Assembly: GCA_016931575.1 (NCBI GenBank) | Contig: JAFGEO010000144.1 | Coordinates: forward strand, 62,001-126,000 | From: Bacteroidales bacterium | Lineage (GTDB): Bacteria; Bacteroidota; Bacteroidia; Bacteroidales; UBA10428 | Reading direction: 5' to 3' | Length of the DNA stretch: 64,000 nucleotides | Part shown: positions 30,056-40,317 of the stretch, piece after piece | How the letters are laid out: every line of letters begins with the position of its first letter | How positions within the stretch are numbered: position 1 is the stretch's first letter | Position numbers and translations under genes: made by a program | Notes under the pieces: generated by a model | Databases searched by the model: none | What the model saw: the letters and a program-made list of their open reading frames with translations, nothing else | Told to the model about the DNA's origin: nothing

Positions 30056-31186
30056 CTAATTATTAATCATCATAGGCATCAGCAGCATGAGCACATCCTC
30101 GTTTTCGCTTTCTTTTTCAAGCGGCAGCATAATTCCTGCACGGGATGGATCAGAGAGTTCAAGCACCACGTCAGAAGACTGAATGTTTTGAAGGATCTCG
30201 ATCAGGAAGACAGATTTAAAACCGATTTCGAACTCGTCTCCTTCATACTGACAGGGGATCCGCTCATGAGCCGAGATTGAAAAGTCAATGTCCTGCGCCG
30301 ATACAGTCACTTGATTTCCTGTCAGTTGCAGCTTGATGAGGTTGCTGGCCTGGTTTGAGAAAACAGATACCCGTTTCAGGGCATTGTAGAATTTCAGCCT
30401 GTCGATGATAAGCTTGTTCGGATTATCCGTCGGGATTACCGAATTGTAACTTGGGTAGTTGCCATCAACTAAACGGCAGACAAGTTTATAGTGGGGAAGC
30501 ACAAAGTGTGCATTCTTTCCGTCAAACTCAACGCCAATCTGACCTTCTTCCTTAGCCAAAATGTTTTTTAGAAGGGAGGCAGGCTTCTTGGGAAGGATAA
30601 ATGAAGCATCGGAACTGCTTTTTGCATCGGAACGCTTGTAGCGGACCAGCTTATGCGCGTCGGAGGCTACAAATACCAACTCTTCAGTAGACAATTCAAA
30701 GAAGATGCCGTTCATCACCGGGCGAAGTTCATCATCAGCTGTTGCAAAAATGGTGCTGCTTATCCCCTGAAGGAGAACATTGGCAGCAATTTCAAAACCT
30801 GACTTTTCTTCTTCCTTTATCTCGGGAACCTGGGGAAAATCGCCACCATTTTGTCCTACAATGCTGAACTTACCGTTTTCAGTAGTAATGACGATACCCA
30901 TTGTTTCCTGGTTTATATCAAAAGTAAGCGGTTGATCAGGAAACTCCTTGAGTGTATCCACCAACAGGCGGGCAGGAATAGCGATGATTCCTTCGTCGCT
31001 GACATTTTCAAGCGTCATGGAAGTAGTCAATGTTGATTCCAGGTCGGAAGCTGTCAGCTCAAGGTGTTTATCTTTCAGGTTGAACAATACGTTATCGAGG
31101 ATAGGAAGGGTATTCTTGGAACTGATTACCCTGCTTACTGCCTGTAAGTGAGTTAATAGTTCTATGCTTGAAACAACAAACTTCAT
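30056..31186 (-). CDS. dnaN: DNA polymerase III subunit beta (sliding clamp)
   Basis: MKFVVSSIELLTHLQAVSRVISSKNTLPILDNVLF; ends EDVLMLLMPMMINN, typical of Bacteroidetes DnaN. Confidence 0.97.
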   Translation of the reverse strand: MKFVVSSIELLTHLQAVSRVISSKNTLPILDNVLFNLKDKHLELTASDLESTLTTSMTLENVSDEGIIAIPARLLVDTLKEFPDQPLTFDINQETMGIVITTENGKFSIVGQNGGDFPQVPEIKEEEKSGFEIAANVLLQGISSTIFATADDELRPVMNGIFFELSTEELVFVASDAHKLVRYKRSDAKSSSDASFILPKKPASLLKNILAKEEGQIGVEFDGKNAHFVLPHYKLVCRLVDGNYPSYNSVIPTDNPNKLIIDRLKFYNALKRVSVFSNQASNLIKLQLTGNQVTVSAQDIDFSISAHERIPCQYEGDEFEIGFKSVFLIEILQNIQSSDVVLELSDPSRAGIMLPLEKESENEDVLMLLMPMMINN

Positions 31187-31324
31187 TTATACTTAGGTTT
31201 TAGTTATAAGTTTACGTTATTATCCAACTAAAATATGATATAAGGGATCATAAAATAGGGGTATCAATATTACAAAAATTTGGCGATTAAAGGTGCCGCA
31301 AATTTAATTTTTTCGAAAATATTC

Positions 31325-32233
31325 CTAGGAGACAAGAATGGGGTCAAAATTACTGAGGCTTAGAAGAACATGCCCGTGAATACTGCTAAAACCCTCGAAA
31401 TAGTTGGGGTCCGGGGCCCCGTCGCTGCTCCTGAAAATTGAATATCCCCTAAGGGTTACCGTATCTTCCAGGGATGTCCGCAACAATAGCTCGAAGTCGG
31501 GGATGCGGCCTTCCGGTTCCGCTATCGCATCCCGTTGCAGGTAACCGATCCCGGAGAATCCGTAGAGGTAATCATCCATTAAGTCAACACCAGCCTCCTG
31601 GGTAATTCTTTGGTCCCTGTAATTATAAAGTTCAAAGCCTGCTCTCTGATCAATCAGTAATCTGAAATTCTGTATGCCGGCTTCGGGATACCTGATGGAT
31701 ACTTCACGGATTTCATGCGGGAGGTAATCCAGTACGTACTCGGAAAGCCAGGCATTCCTGTTTGTCCTGCACAACTGGTACAGGTCGATTTCGGGATACC
31801 CCTCAATCTCAATCGGATAGGCACGATCCTGATCCTCGAACCGGATGTACTGCCTGTTTTTATGCCGGCAGATCCGGAACGCCCTGATGCATTTCTGACC
31901 GGAATAAAAGGCTGCCGATATCCCTGACTCGAGTTTCTTCATGATACCTTTTTCAGGGGACCCGGATACCGGATTGTCAGTTATAATGAGGGAGCTCAGG
32001 TAAAGCAGTTCAGTTACACGCTGGAGATTGGCCTTTTCCTCATTAAGGTACCATTCCCCCCGATGCTCAAGGCTTATGACTGAACTGCCTTCTTTTAAAA
32101 CAATCCGGTCGATTACTTCCTTTTTCACCGGGCCTGATCCAGAATCTTTTTTAAAGTTTATCCAGAGCAACCATCCTGCCCCGATCAGAATCAGAATAAC
32201 AAGTATAAGGAACCAGGGTTTCCGCATTGGCAC
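31325..32233 (-). CDS. DUF4340-like membrane-anchored protein
   Basis: N-terminal TM anchor; ISLEHRGEWYLNEEKANLQRVTELLYLSSLI; 2 nt downstream of gldG. Confidence 0.65.
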   Translation of the reverse strand: MPMRKPWFLILVILILIGAGWLLWINFKKDSGSGPVKKEVIDRIVLKEGSSVISLEHRGEWYLNEEKANLQRVTELLYLSSLIITDNPVSGSPEKGIMKKLESGISAAFYSGQKCIRAFRICRHKNRQYIRFEDQDRAYPIEIEGYPEIDLYQLCRTNRNAWLSEYVLDYLPHEIREVSIRYPEAGIQNFRLLIDQRAGFELYNYRDQRITQEAGVDLMDDYLYGFSGIGYLQRDAIAEPEGRIPDFELLLRTSLEDTVTLRGYSIFRSSDGAPDPNYFEGFSSIHGHVLLSLSNFDPILVS

Positions 32234-32235
32234 AA

Positions 32236-33909
32236 TTACTTAGAATAACGTTTTTTCCTGAGATACAGAAAGAGTCCTCCGAAGAGTATAACGAGCAGGG
32301 AAGGTACGATCATATTCAGCGTCTTCCAGAAATTTTCTTCACCCCCGACCTTGCCGGCATCCAGTCTGCGGATATCAAATTTCCTGTTACGAAGGGCAAG
32401 CAGGTCCATATCCCCGGCCAGGTATTCGATGGTATTGATGATCAGGTTGAGGTTAGCCGTCGAGATCGGGCCTGGAAGGATCTGCCCGTTTTCACTGTAG
32501 CGGATAGAATTCCTGATAATATCCCCGTCAGCAATAATGGCCATCTTCGTCGGAACGCTTTCCAGGACAGGGTCGGGAACAGGGTAATTAAACTGACCTG
32601 CAGCTGCCCGATTGATCTTGCTGATCGATTCAAATTTCCCCTCCATCAGCAAACCGATAGTTTGATATGATTGATTGAAGTCGGCAGGATTAACAGGTGC
32701 GATCAGGTCTTCAAAGCCGAAGGTATAGGGCAGCCGTGTAAGCTGGGAGTTTTCCGAGCTGTATATCAGGGGGGTTAGCTTCAGTGCACTGCTTTTCTTC
32801 GTCAGGCTGATCGGGTGGGTGAACTTTCCCGTTACCTCATTTAGGTTTTTTGTTATGGGGTGGTCCGGGTTGGGGATCAGTAAAGGGAAATAGCTTACGG
32901 GCAGGAGCTGGCTCTTGTACTCAATCTGCTCGCAATTCAGATCCCTGACGATCTCGCTGCTTACCTTAATGCCATTCATAAGGAACAGGTCATCAAGGTT
33001 CAGGTTTAGCAGGGTGGGTTGCAGACTTGTGTATTTCAGGGCTTCTGCATCAAGCTGGATCGGATCCACCAGCCAGAACAGGCGTCCCCCTTTCATCAGG
33101 TATTGATCAAGGATATACTTATCCTGTGGGCTGAAATAATCCAGTGGCTGTGCAATGACGCAAACCTCATACCTGTCCAGTGCATCGATCCGGTTGTGAA
33201 GATAAACTGAATCAACATGGTAGTATTCTGACAGATTTTCGGTGACCCTTTTAACAAATTCAATACTGAACTCGCTGTGCCCCTGCAGGAATGCGATGTT
33301 TGTAACCTCGCGGGTGGTGAGGACCTTGATGGCTTTTATCAGGTTGTATTCCACCATGCTGCTCGAGAAATCAATATCATCCTGTCCGCTGGCCTTGATA
33401 TCGTCATAGAGGAAATTCACCACTTTACCGTAATTTCCGTAATAGAGAATTGCCGAAGGGAAAACAATTTTCTCCGACAGCCCGCCTTCATTATCGGTTG
33501 AAATAACGTTTCTGGGGATAAATCCCTGGCGGATCATTCTCAGGATAATGGTGTCACGCTCGGCATCTGTGCGGACACCCTCAAAAGGATTCGCAAATTC
33601 GTATTCAAGGTGCGAACCCCCATAGATCCTGAACTCATACAAGAGGTCTTCAATGGATTGCCTGAACTTTTCATAATCAACATTCAGGTCACCCTCCAGG
33701 TATACTTTTATGTACAGGACGTCATCCAGATCCTTCAGGATCTCCTTGGAGTCCTTAGAAAGACTGTGACGCTTATCCGCTGTAAGATCGATCCGAAAGA
33801 ATGCATACTGGCTGATAATATTTATCAGGATCAGTACGGCAAGGATTCCGGTAAAGTATAGCAGGTTTTTTGGAACGGTCTTCGTATTTAAGGATTTCAG
33901 GTTCATCAA
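32236..33909 (-). CDS. gldG: Gliding motility-associated ABC transporter auxiliary protein GldG
   Basis: RIDLTADKRHSLSKDSKEILKDLDDVLYIKVYLEGDLN; C-terminal TM; downstream of gldF. Confidence 0.92.
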   Translation of the reverse strand: MMNLKSLNTKTVPKNLLYFTGILAVLILINIISQYAFFRIDLTADKRHSLSKDSKEILKDLDDVLYIKVYLEGDLNVDYEKFRQSIEDLLYEFRIYGGSHLEYEFANPFEGVRTDAERDTIILRMIRQGFIPRNVISTDNEGGLSEKIVFPSAILYYGNYGKVVNFLYDDIKASGQDDIDFSSSMVEYNLIKAIKVLTTREVTNIAFLQGHSEFSIEFVKRVTENLSEYYHVDSVYLHNRIDALDRYEVCVIAQPLDYFSPQDKYILDQYLMKGGRLFWLVDPIQLDAEALKYTSLQPTLLNLNLDDLFLMNGIKVSSEIVRDLNCEQIEYKSQLLPVSYFPLLIPNPDHPITKNLNEVTGKFTHPISLTKKSSALKLTPLIYSSENSQLTRLPYTFGFEDLIAPVNPADFNQSYQTIGLLMEGKFESISKINRAAAGQFNYPVPDPVLESVPTKMAIIADGDIIRNSIRYSENGQILPGPISTANLNLIINTIEYLAGDMDLLALRNRKFDIRRLDAGKVGGEENFWKTLNMIVPSLLVILFGGLFLYLRKKRYSK

Positions 33910-33910
33910 A

Positions 33911-34639
33911 TCAGTACGTAGTTTTTAGTTTATAGCGTGTCAACCCAAGGAACAGGACGATCACGGAAAGAAAATAGACCAGGTCGCGCGTATCGATCAC
34001 TCCCCGGCTGATGGACTGGTAATGTTCTTTTATTCCCAGTTTCATGATAAAGATCCCGGGTTTACTCCCCAGGTCCATCAGGCTGATCATATCGAAACCC
34101 GAAAACAGGAGGAAACACATCAGCACAGAAATCACAAAGGCAATAATTGAATTGTCAGTCAGCGAAGAAGCAAAGATCCCGATAGAAGCATAGATGGCTG
34201 CGATCATGACCAAACCTATGTAGGATCCCCAGGTTGCTCCCGTGTCCATTGGCATTCTGGATTCCTGAAGCGACAGGACGGAAATAAAAAAGAACAGGGT
34301 CGGAAGCAGGGCGATGATGGCCACCAGCACAGCAGCTCCGTATTTTGCCAGTACGATCTGCATTTCAGTCAGGGGGCGGGTAAGCAGGAGTTCCAGCTTG
34401 CCGGACTTCTTTTCTTCAGAGAAGCTCCGCATGGTGATGGCCGGTATCAGGAACAGAAATACCCATGGGGCTATAAAAAACAAAGAATCCAGGGTGGCCC
34501 TTCCGGCTTCCAGGATGTTCATGTTCCCCGGGAAGACCCATAAAAAGAGGCCATTGACCACCATGAAAACCACTACGACAATGTATCCTGTCAGGGAGCT
34601 GAAGAATTGTGCTACTTCCTTAAGAAAAAGACTGATCAT
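33911..34639 (-). CDS. gldF: Gliding motility-associated ABC transporter permease GldF
   Basis: LFLKEVAQFFSSLTGYIVVVVFMVVNGLFLWVFPGNMNIL; AITMRSFSEEKKSGKLELLLTRPLTE. Confidence 0.93.
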   Translation of the reverse strand: MISLFLKEVAQFFSSLTGYIVVVVFMVVNGLFLWVFPGNMNILEAGRATLDSLFFIAPWVFLFLIPAITMRSFSEEKKSGKLELLLTRPLTEMQIVLAKYGAAVLVAIIALLPTLFFFISVLSLQESRMPMDTGATWGSYIGLVMIAAIYASIGIFASSLTDNSIIAFVISVLMCFLLFSGFDMISLMDLGSKPGIFIMKLGIKEHYQSISRGVIDTRDLVYFLSVIVLFLGLTRYKLKTTY

Positions 34640-34849
34640 GGACAGATGTTATTTTTTTTTGGTTGTCAAGGTTTAATTGACTTAATTTAAGTTCAGTTAA
34701 AGCAACTTATAAAAATGCTGTTAAACTTTTAATAACAGAGGCTAAAATACATTATTTTTTAACAGGATCGATTAAGGAATTACACTTCTGATCAGCATGG
34801 GCCCAGGGCCGGATAAGTTGTATTTCTTCATTTGATGGCTGATGACAGG

Positions 34850-35968
34850 ATGAAACGTCTATGGCTCTTACTGTTGGCTTTCATCTGTGCAGGCACGAAC
34901 GCGCAGGATGAAAAGACTTCCCTGATAAACAACCTGAGGTTGGAAGTCAAGGGGCATTGCGGAGTTGTGTACCCCCACCATAGTTTTATCCGGTATCTTG
35001 TCAATAGTAATGTCTCGGGTTTCGAACTTTCACTGACCACTGACAGCTATGGAAAGAGCTATTGGGATGAGCTTTACCGTTACCCACGCTATGGTGTCGG
35101 TTACCTGATGAGCAGCCTCGGGAACCGGGAGGTGTTTGGCAATTCCCATACCCTTTTTCTCAACCTTGAGATACCTCTGGTGCCTAAAGAAAGGAGGCTA
35201 TGGGCCTCTTACCAGTTTTGTCTGGGGGTGGCATACCTGGACCAAATATTTGATCTGCAAAGCAATCCTGTAAACATTCCAATCAGCACTCATCTTAATC
35301 TCTATGGCTCTCTGCGCTTCAATGCAAATTTCCTTTTGACTGACCATAGCGAGATCTCCATGGGACTTAACCTGGGGCACTACTCAAACGGGAAAACCGG
35401 TATTACCAACTATGGGCTGAATGCCATAGCCCTTCAGCTTGGCTTCAAATCGGAAATACAAAAAAAGCGTTATACTGTCAGGACCCTGACTAATAAGAAT
35501 GTCGCCGACCGGCACAGCCTCGGTTTTCAATTGAACGGGGGATGGAAAACTGATTACCAGTACCAGGGTGATCATTATCCTGTGGTATCATTTGTCGGAG
35601 AGTACCTCAATCATTTCAAGCCTAAATTTTATGGCGGTATCGGATTGGACCTGTTCTATGACGGCAGCCTCGGACCTGATAAGGCAGCCAAATTTGAACT
35701 CGATGCCGTGCCCGCCGATAATTTCAGGGCAGGTTGCCACGCTTCAGTCATGGCCCGGTACAACAAAATCTATCTGCTCTTTCATGCAGGGTATTATCTG
35801 TATTACCACTACGCACCCTATTCGAAAATGTATGGCCGCCTGGGCATACATTACGATATCAATAGCAGGGTATTTCTGAGTTTCACGGTCAAGGCCCATT
35901 CTACCGTAGCAGATTTTTTTGAGTGGGGGGTGGGTTATCGTTTACCTTTAAAAGATGAGGCGCTATGA
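34850..35968 (+). CDS. Acyloxyacyl hydrolase / PagL-like lipid A deacylase family outer membrane protein
   Basis: Signal peptide MKRLWLLLLAFICAGTNAQ; beta-barrel pattern; MGLNLGHYSNGKTGITNYGLN contains an HxSN-type motif as in PagL-like proteins. Confidence 0.75.
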   Translation: MKRLWLLLLAFICAGTNAQDEKTSLINNLRLEVKGHCGVVYPHHSFIRYLVNSNVSGFELSLTTDSYGKSYWDELYRYPRYGVGYLMSSLGNREVFGNSHTLFLNLEIPLVPKERRLWASYQFCLGVAYLDQIFDLQSNPVNIPISTHLNLYGSLRFNANFLLTDHSEISMGLNLGHYSNGKTGITNYGLNAIALQLGFKSEIQKKRYTVRTLTNKNVADRHSLGFQLNGGWKTDYQYQGDHYPVVSFVGEYLNHFKPKFYGGIGLDLFYDGSLGPDKAAKFELDAVPADNFRAGCHASVMARYNKIYLLFHAGYYLYYHYAPYSKMYGRLGIHYDINSRVFLSFTVKAHSTVADFFEWGVGYRLPLKDEAL

Positions 35969-36723
35969 GAACAATTAGCCTTTATTTTCTGCTGGGTATG
36001 CTCGTGGTACTTTCCATTACCGCTTGTTCAGATGAGTTTTTAACTGAGCATCCCGGCGATCTGGCCGAGATTGGCGTATCGCCGGATGATTTCAGAACCC
36101 TGAAGGTTGATGGTATCTTCAATGTGTACCTTATTGAAGATACCTTCAATTTTGTTGTTTTTACAGGGGGTATGCGCGAGCTTGGGCAGGTGGAGGGTAT
36201 CGTAATAGATTCCTGCCTCATACTTTATAATAACAATACTTCTTTTTTGAAACCTTCCGGAGCCCGCGTAAATGCCTATGTTCATTTTACAGACCTCCGG
36301 TACCTCCGGATCCTTGAACCTTCAAAAATTACAGGACAGGGTTCTATAAGCTCCCTGAAGGGGATCTCTAAGGATACGTATATTGCCGATATTGATGTCG
36401 AACTGAACTGTCCGCGTTTCCTCTTCTATGATACCCATATGAGTGCGGGTACCCTGAAGGTCAGTGGGTCGGTCGGGAAATGCAAATTCATTCTGCATTA
36501 CGCAATCCAGACAGATTTCACAAGCCTTAAAACCAGTGAACTGGTTGTGGAGAATAAATCAAAACAGGATGTTTATGTAAATGTGGAAGAAGAACTTACA
36601 GCCCGCATTTTTGATGAAGGGAATATCTTCTATTCAGGTTCTCCCAGGCTAATTCTGGATACAGCCATCGGTACCGGCAGATTGCTGCCCTGGAGGGAAT
36701 ACCTTAGTGGTTTTATCAACTGA
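35965..36723 (+). CDS. Lipoprotein with head GIN/DUF2807-like domain
   Basis: Lipobox VLSITACS; DDFRTLKVDGIFNVYLIEDTFNFVVF...LRYLRILEPSKITGQGSISS; overlaps the upstream gene by 4 nt. Confidence 0.65.
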   Translation: MRTISLYFLLGMLVVLSITACSDEFLTEHPGDLAEIGVSPDDFRTLKVDGIFNVYLIEDTFNFVVFTGGMRELGQVEGIVIDSCLILYNNNTSFLKPSGARVNAYVHFTDLRYLRILEPSKITGQGSISSLKGISKDTYIADIDVELNCPRFLFYDTHMSAGTLKVSGSVGKCKFILHYAIQTDFTSLKTSELVVENKSKQDVYVNVEEELTARIFDEGNIFYSGSPRLILDTAIGTGRLLPWREYLSGFIN

Positions 36724-36859
36724 TTTTGCCTTAAGTCGTGTTTGAGATGTCTTTGTAACAAGGTCAGCATGTAATTTCAGGATCACCATGGCAGGCCTGG
36801 GTAATGGAAACTCTCACATTGATCGATCACCTTTCCCTCCGTGAAGCCCTGCACTCTCA

Positions 36860-38023
36860 CTACTCTTTGCCCGATTTGAACCTGTGCAGCTCCATCTCCC
36901 GGTAATCCACCACTTCTACATCCTTGAAATAGTAATGGATAATATCCAGCCAGGAGTAGTTCACCCGGGCCATTTCCATAGCACCTTCCTGACACATCCC
37001 GACACCATGGCCGTATCCCCTGCCATTGAAGGTGATCTTTCCGTCCAGGTCCTGGATGCTGAAATAGGCTGATTTCAGCCCAAAGGTTTCGCGAACGGTC
37101 CGCATGTTGAGTTCGATCCCGTGTATGGAAATATACCTTGCGCGCTGGGCTGGCTTGAAACTAAAATCGTAACGGCTGTAGTCAATCGGGCTTTTGGTAT
37201 AGTCTGCGAGAAATTTAAGCCAGTCTTCCCTGGAGATGCTCGCTGTCCAGGTTGCCTGTTTTCCCACAGAACAGAATGGGTCTGTGACTGATTTCAGGTA
37301 GGGCAGGTCTTTCTGCCAGACCATACCTGAGGCACTGGTTTTTCCACCGCAATTGCTGTGGAAAGGGGACATGATCAGCACACCATCCTGGTCGACCAGG
37401 ACTTTTCCGGCAGTGCTCACAGTGGCCGAAAGGATATCGGCATTCTGTGTGCAGCGGTGCAGGTAAGCCTGGCAGTGTACCTCGTCGCAGAGATCAAAAC
37501 CTTCCTCTGCATGCTTGTAGAGGTTTTTAATGGTGAAGGTCCTGATCAGGACTGCCTGGGCCTTATAGAATTCAGGCTCGGCATGGTTGCCTCCTTCGGC
37601 TTCAATGACTGCAGCAACATACTTCTCCAGGTCCAGGACATTGATGATCTTCATCCGGCTGCCGGACATTCTCACCATGAGGTTCCCGTCATATTCCCTG
37701 CCTTCCAGGTTCGGGCTTACAGGGTTTACCTTCAGGATGCCGGATTCTTCCATCGGTTTTAACTCTACTTCCTGAAATTTTCCGATGAGGTTGCGTTTGT
37801 CGCGTACCTCAATGGAATTCCCCTGTTTACTGAAGTAAAAAATTCCTTTTTTATATTCTCCCAGCGTCTCTCCATTCGATCTGAGAACATATCTCCCTTC
37901 TGAAATATTGACCGTGAAATAGTTGATTTCCTGAGAGTTGAAAACAGATATCCGGATGCTTTGGGCATGCGGGGCAGTAAGAAATGCCAGCTGCAGGAAG
38001 AAAGTGCTTAAAAATAGTCTCAT
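36860..38023 (-). CDS. SpoIID/LytB domain-containing protein
   Basis: LEKYVAAVIEAEGGNHAEPEFYKAQAVLIRTFTIKNLYKH; GRGYGHGVGMCQEGAMEMA. Confidence 0.93.
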   Translation of the reverse strand: MRLFLSTFFLQLAFLTAPHAQSIRISVFNSQEINYFTVNISEGRYVLRSNGETLGEYKKGIFYFSKQGNSIEVRDKRNLIGKFQEVELKPMEESGILKVNPVSPNLEGREYDGNLMVRMSGSRMKIINVLDLEKYVAAVIEAEGGNHAEPEFYKAQAVLIRTFTIKNLYKHAEEGFDLCDEVHCQAYLHRCTQNADILSATVSTAGKVLVDQDGVLIMSPFHSNCGGKTSASGMVWQKDLPYLKSVTDPFCSVGKQATWTASISREDWLKFLADYTKSPIDYSRYDFSFKPAQRARYISIHGIELNMRTVRETFGLKSAYFSIQDLDGKITFNGRGYGHGVGMCQEGAMEMARVNYSWLDIIHYYFKDVEVVDYREMELHRFKSGKE

Positions 38024-39138
38024 ACTTTTTTTGTTAGGTATTCGTACATGCTTTGGGCCACTCTTTCAGAGGTTCCCGGGGAACCAACCTTGTCGGAAAG
38101 TTCATCATAATTTTCCAGCATGGACTGCCTGTAATTCTGATCGGTGAGCAATTTAGTGATTTCTGCTTTAATTTTTTCCGCAAGCTTATACTGTAGAAAC
38201 TCTTTTACGACCTCACGGTTCATAATGATATTAACCAGAGAAAAGAAGCGCATGGTAAAGAAGGGTCTTCCGATAAGGTAGGTGAGCGATCCAACTTTGT
38301 AAAACACTACCTCCGGAACCTTGAACAGGGCCGTTTCCAGGGTGGCGGTTCCGGAAGTTACCACAGCTGCCGTGGCAAGGCTTAGCAACTGGTAGGTTTC
38401 ATTGCTGATCATTTTCAGTCCGGTGCCAGCCAGGAAAGGCTGATAATAATCCGTGGGAATGGAAGGAGCTCCTGCCAGAACGAGTTCATAATCTGTAAGA
38501 TCCTTGCAGGCTTTAATCATTTCAGGCAGGCACATGCGGATCTCCGAACGCCTGCTGCCTGCCAGCAGGGCGATGATGGGCTTATCGGAAAGCTGGTTTG
38601 CCTTTCGGAATTCAGTTTCTTCCTGAGGCTGGAATTCAGCAATGGCATCCGTCAGCGGGTTGCCGAGGTATTGCGTTTCACAGCCCAGGTCAGTGAAGTA
38701 GTTTTCCTCGAAGGGAAAAATGGTGAAGAGTTTATCGATATGCTTACGCATGGCCCGGATCCGGTACTTTCGGGAAGCCCAGATCTTTGGTGCAATGTAG
38801 TAGAGTGTTTTGTAGCCTTCATGGTGGGCAAAACGGGCCACTTTCATATTGAATCCCGGGTAATCCACCAAAATAACAGCATCGGGATGGTAGTTTTTAA
38901 TATCCTCTTTGCAGAAAGTTAAAGCCCTGCGGATGCTACTCAGGTTTTTGATTACCTCAATGATCCCGATGAAGGACATGTCTCTGTAATGCATCGCGAG
39001 TTCGACGCCTTCCTTTTGCATGAGGTCGCCGCCAAAACCCCTGAAATACGCCCGGGGATCAGCTTTTTTGAGGCTCTTAATGAGGTTGCTGCCATGCAGG
39101 TCCCCTGATGCTTCACCGGCTATGATGTAATATTTCAT
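38020..39138 (-). CDS. lpxB: Lipid-A-disaccharide synthase
   Basis: MKYYIIAGEASGDLHGSNLIKSLKK; DYPGFNMKVARFAHHEGYKTLYYIAPKIWASRKYR; TSGTATLETALF. Confidence 0.97.
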   Translation of the reverse strand: MKYYIIAGEASGDLHGSNLIKSLKKADPRAYFRGFGGDLMQKEGVELAMHYRDMSFIGIIEVIKNLSSIRRALTFCKEDIKNYHPDAVILVDYPGFNMKVARFAHHEGYKTLYYIAPKIWASRKYRIRAMRKHIDKLFTIFPFEENYFTDLGCETQYLGNPLTDAIAEFQPQEETEFRKANQLSDKPIIALLAGSRRSEIRMCLPEMIKACKDLTDYELVLAGAPSIPTDYYQPFLAGTGLKMISNETYQLLSLATAAVVTSGTATLETALFKVPEVVFYKVGSLTYLIGRPFFTMRFFSLVNIIMNREVVKEFLQYKLAEKIKAEITKLLTDQNYRQSMLENYDELSDKVGSPGTSERVAQSMYEYLTKKV

Positions 39139-39170
39139 ATGATGATCAGGTCTTTGCTGGTTCCGTTCGG

Positions 39171-39479
39171 TTAATAGGCCACTTCAAGAATAACCAGGAA
39201 GGCTGTCAGGACCGCCGTAATGATAAGCAATCCCTTAGCAACTTTTAAACGGTTTAGCCAGATGAATAAAAAGAAGATCAGTGCGTTTGGGAAAATGATC
39301 CTGGTCAGCAGGACGGGAAGTGCCGCAGGCAGGGCCATTTTTATTTCTCCGCTTTTTGTAATAAAATAGATATCGGCATAGGCTTTAATGGACTCTGCAT
39401 AAAATACATAGTAGAGAATCATTGGCAATGCCAGCCCGACGATCAGGCCTATGACTACTTTGTCGATTTTTTCCAACAT
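39171..39479 (-). CDS. Small integral membrane protein
   Basis: 102 aa with three hydrophobic segments, between lpxB and surE on the same strand. Confidence 0.65.
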   Translation of the reverse strand: MLEKIDKVVIGLIVGLALPMILYYVFYAESIKAYADIYFITKSGEIKMALPAALPVLLTRIIFPNALIFFLFIWLNRLKVAKGLLIITAVLTAFLVILEVAY

Positions 39480-40267
39480 TATACTTTCCAGTTTTTTATT
39501 TTTTCAAGGGTGCTGAAGCTTGTCAGATCGGTATGTAGCGGAACCACTGCAACGTAGTTGTTATGGAGGGCCCACTCATCGGTATCCTCCGCATCCGGTT
39601 CCGAATTGAAATATTTTCCTGTCAGCCAGTAGTATTCCCTGCCGGCAGGGTCGGTTCTGCGGTCAAATTCTTCCTGCCAGTGCCCCCTGGTTTGACGACA
39701 GATCCTGGCTCCCTTGATCTCATCCGGTTTACCTTCAGGAACATTTACATTCAGGCAGGTATACTTTGGGAGTCCCTCCTTCAGCACGGCTGCGGCTATC
39801 CGTCCGGCATAGTATTGAGCAGCTTCCAGGTCGGCCCTTTGGTCATAGCTAAGCAGCGAAAAACCTATGGAAGGGATGCCGTTGACAGCTCCTTCAAGAG
39901 CAGCGCCCAGTGTGCCGGAATATAATACGCTGGTCGAACTGTTTGAACCGTGGTTGATCCCTGAAACAAGCAGGTCGGGTTTCCTCACAAGAAGTTGATT
40001 GAAAGCCAGCTTCACACAATCGGTTGGTGTTCCGTTGATGGCGTAGCTGATACAGCCGTTGAGCGCAGCTTGCCGAACCCGCAGGGGATGCTTTACCGTT
40101 ATGGCCTGGGACATTCCTGACTGAGCCTCAGAAGGGGCGACGACGACTACCTCTCCGAGTGGAAGCATAGCCTCTGTCAGGGCAGCAATTCCTCTTGCGC
40201 CTAAACCATCATCGTTGGTAACCAGAATAAGTTTTCTTTCCGCCATAAAGTGGATCATTTTCGGCAT
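39479..40267 (-). CDS. surE: 5'/3'-nucleotidase SurE
   Basis: LILVTNDDGLGARGIAAL; VSGINHGSNSSTSVLYSGTLGAALEGAVNGIPSIGFS. Confidence 0.96.
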   Translation of the reverse strand: MPKMIHFMAERKLILVTNDDGLGARGIAALTEAMLPLGEVVVVAPSEAQSGMSQAITVKHPLRVRQAALNGCISYAINGTPTDCVKLAFNQLLVRKPDLLVSGINHGSNSSTSVLYSGTLGAALEGAVNGIPSIGFSLLSYDQRADLEAAQYYAGRIAAAVLKEGLPKYTCLNVNVPEGKPDEIKGARICRQTRGHWQEEFDRRTDPAGREYYWLTGKYFNSEPDAEDTDEWALHNNYVAVVPLHTDLTSFSTLEKIKNWKV

Positions 40268-40317
40268 ACAAATATAGAATAATCAACAATAGCTTGTGGG
40301 TGAACAGTTGAAATAAG

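Noticed and set aside
36860-38023. SpoIID domain gene considered as evidence for sporulation
   Set aside because: SpoIID/LytB-domain proteins are common in non-sporulating Bacteroidota; no other sporulation genes are present.
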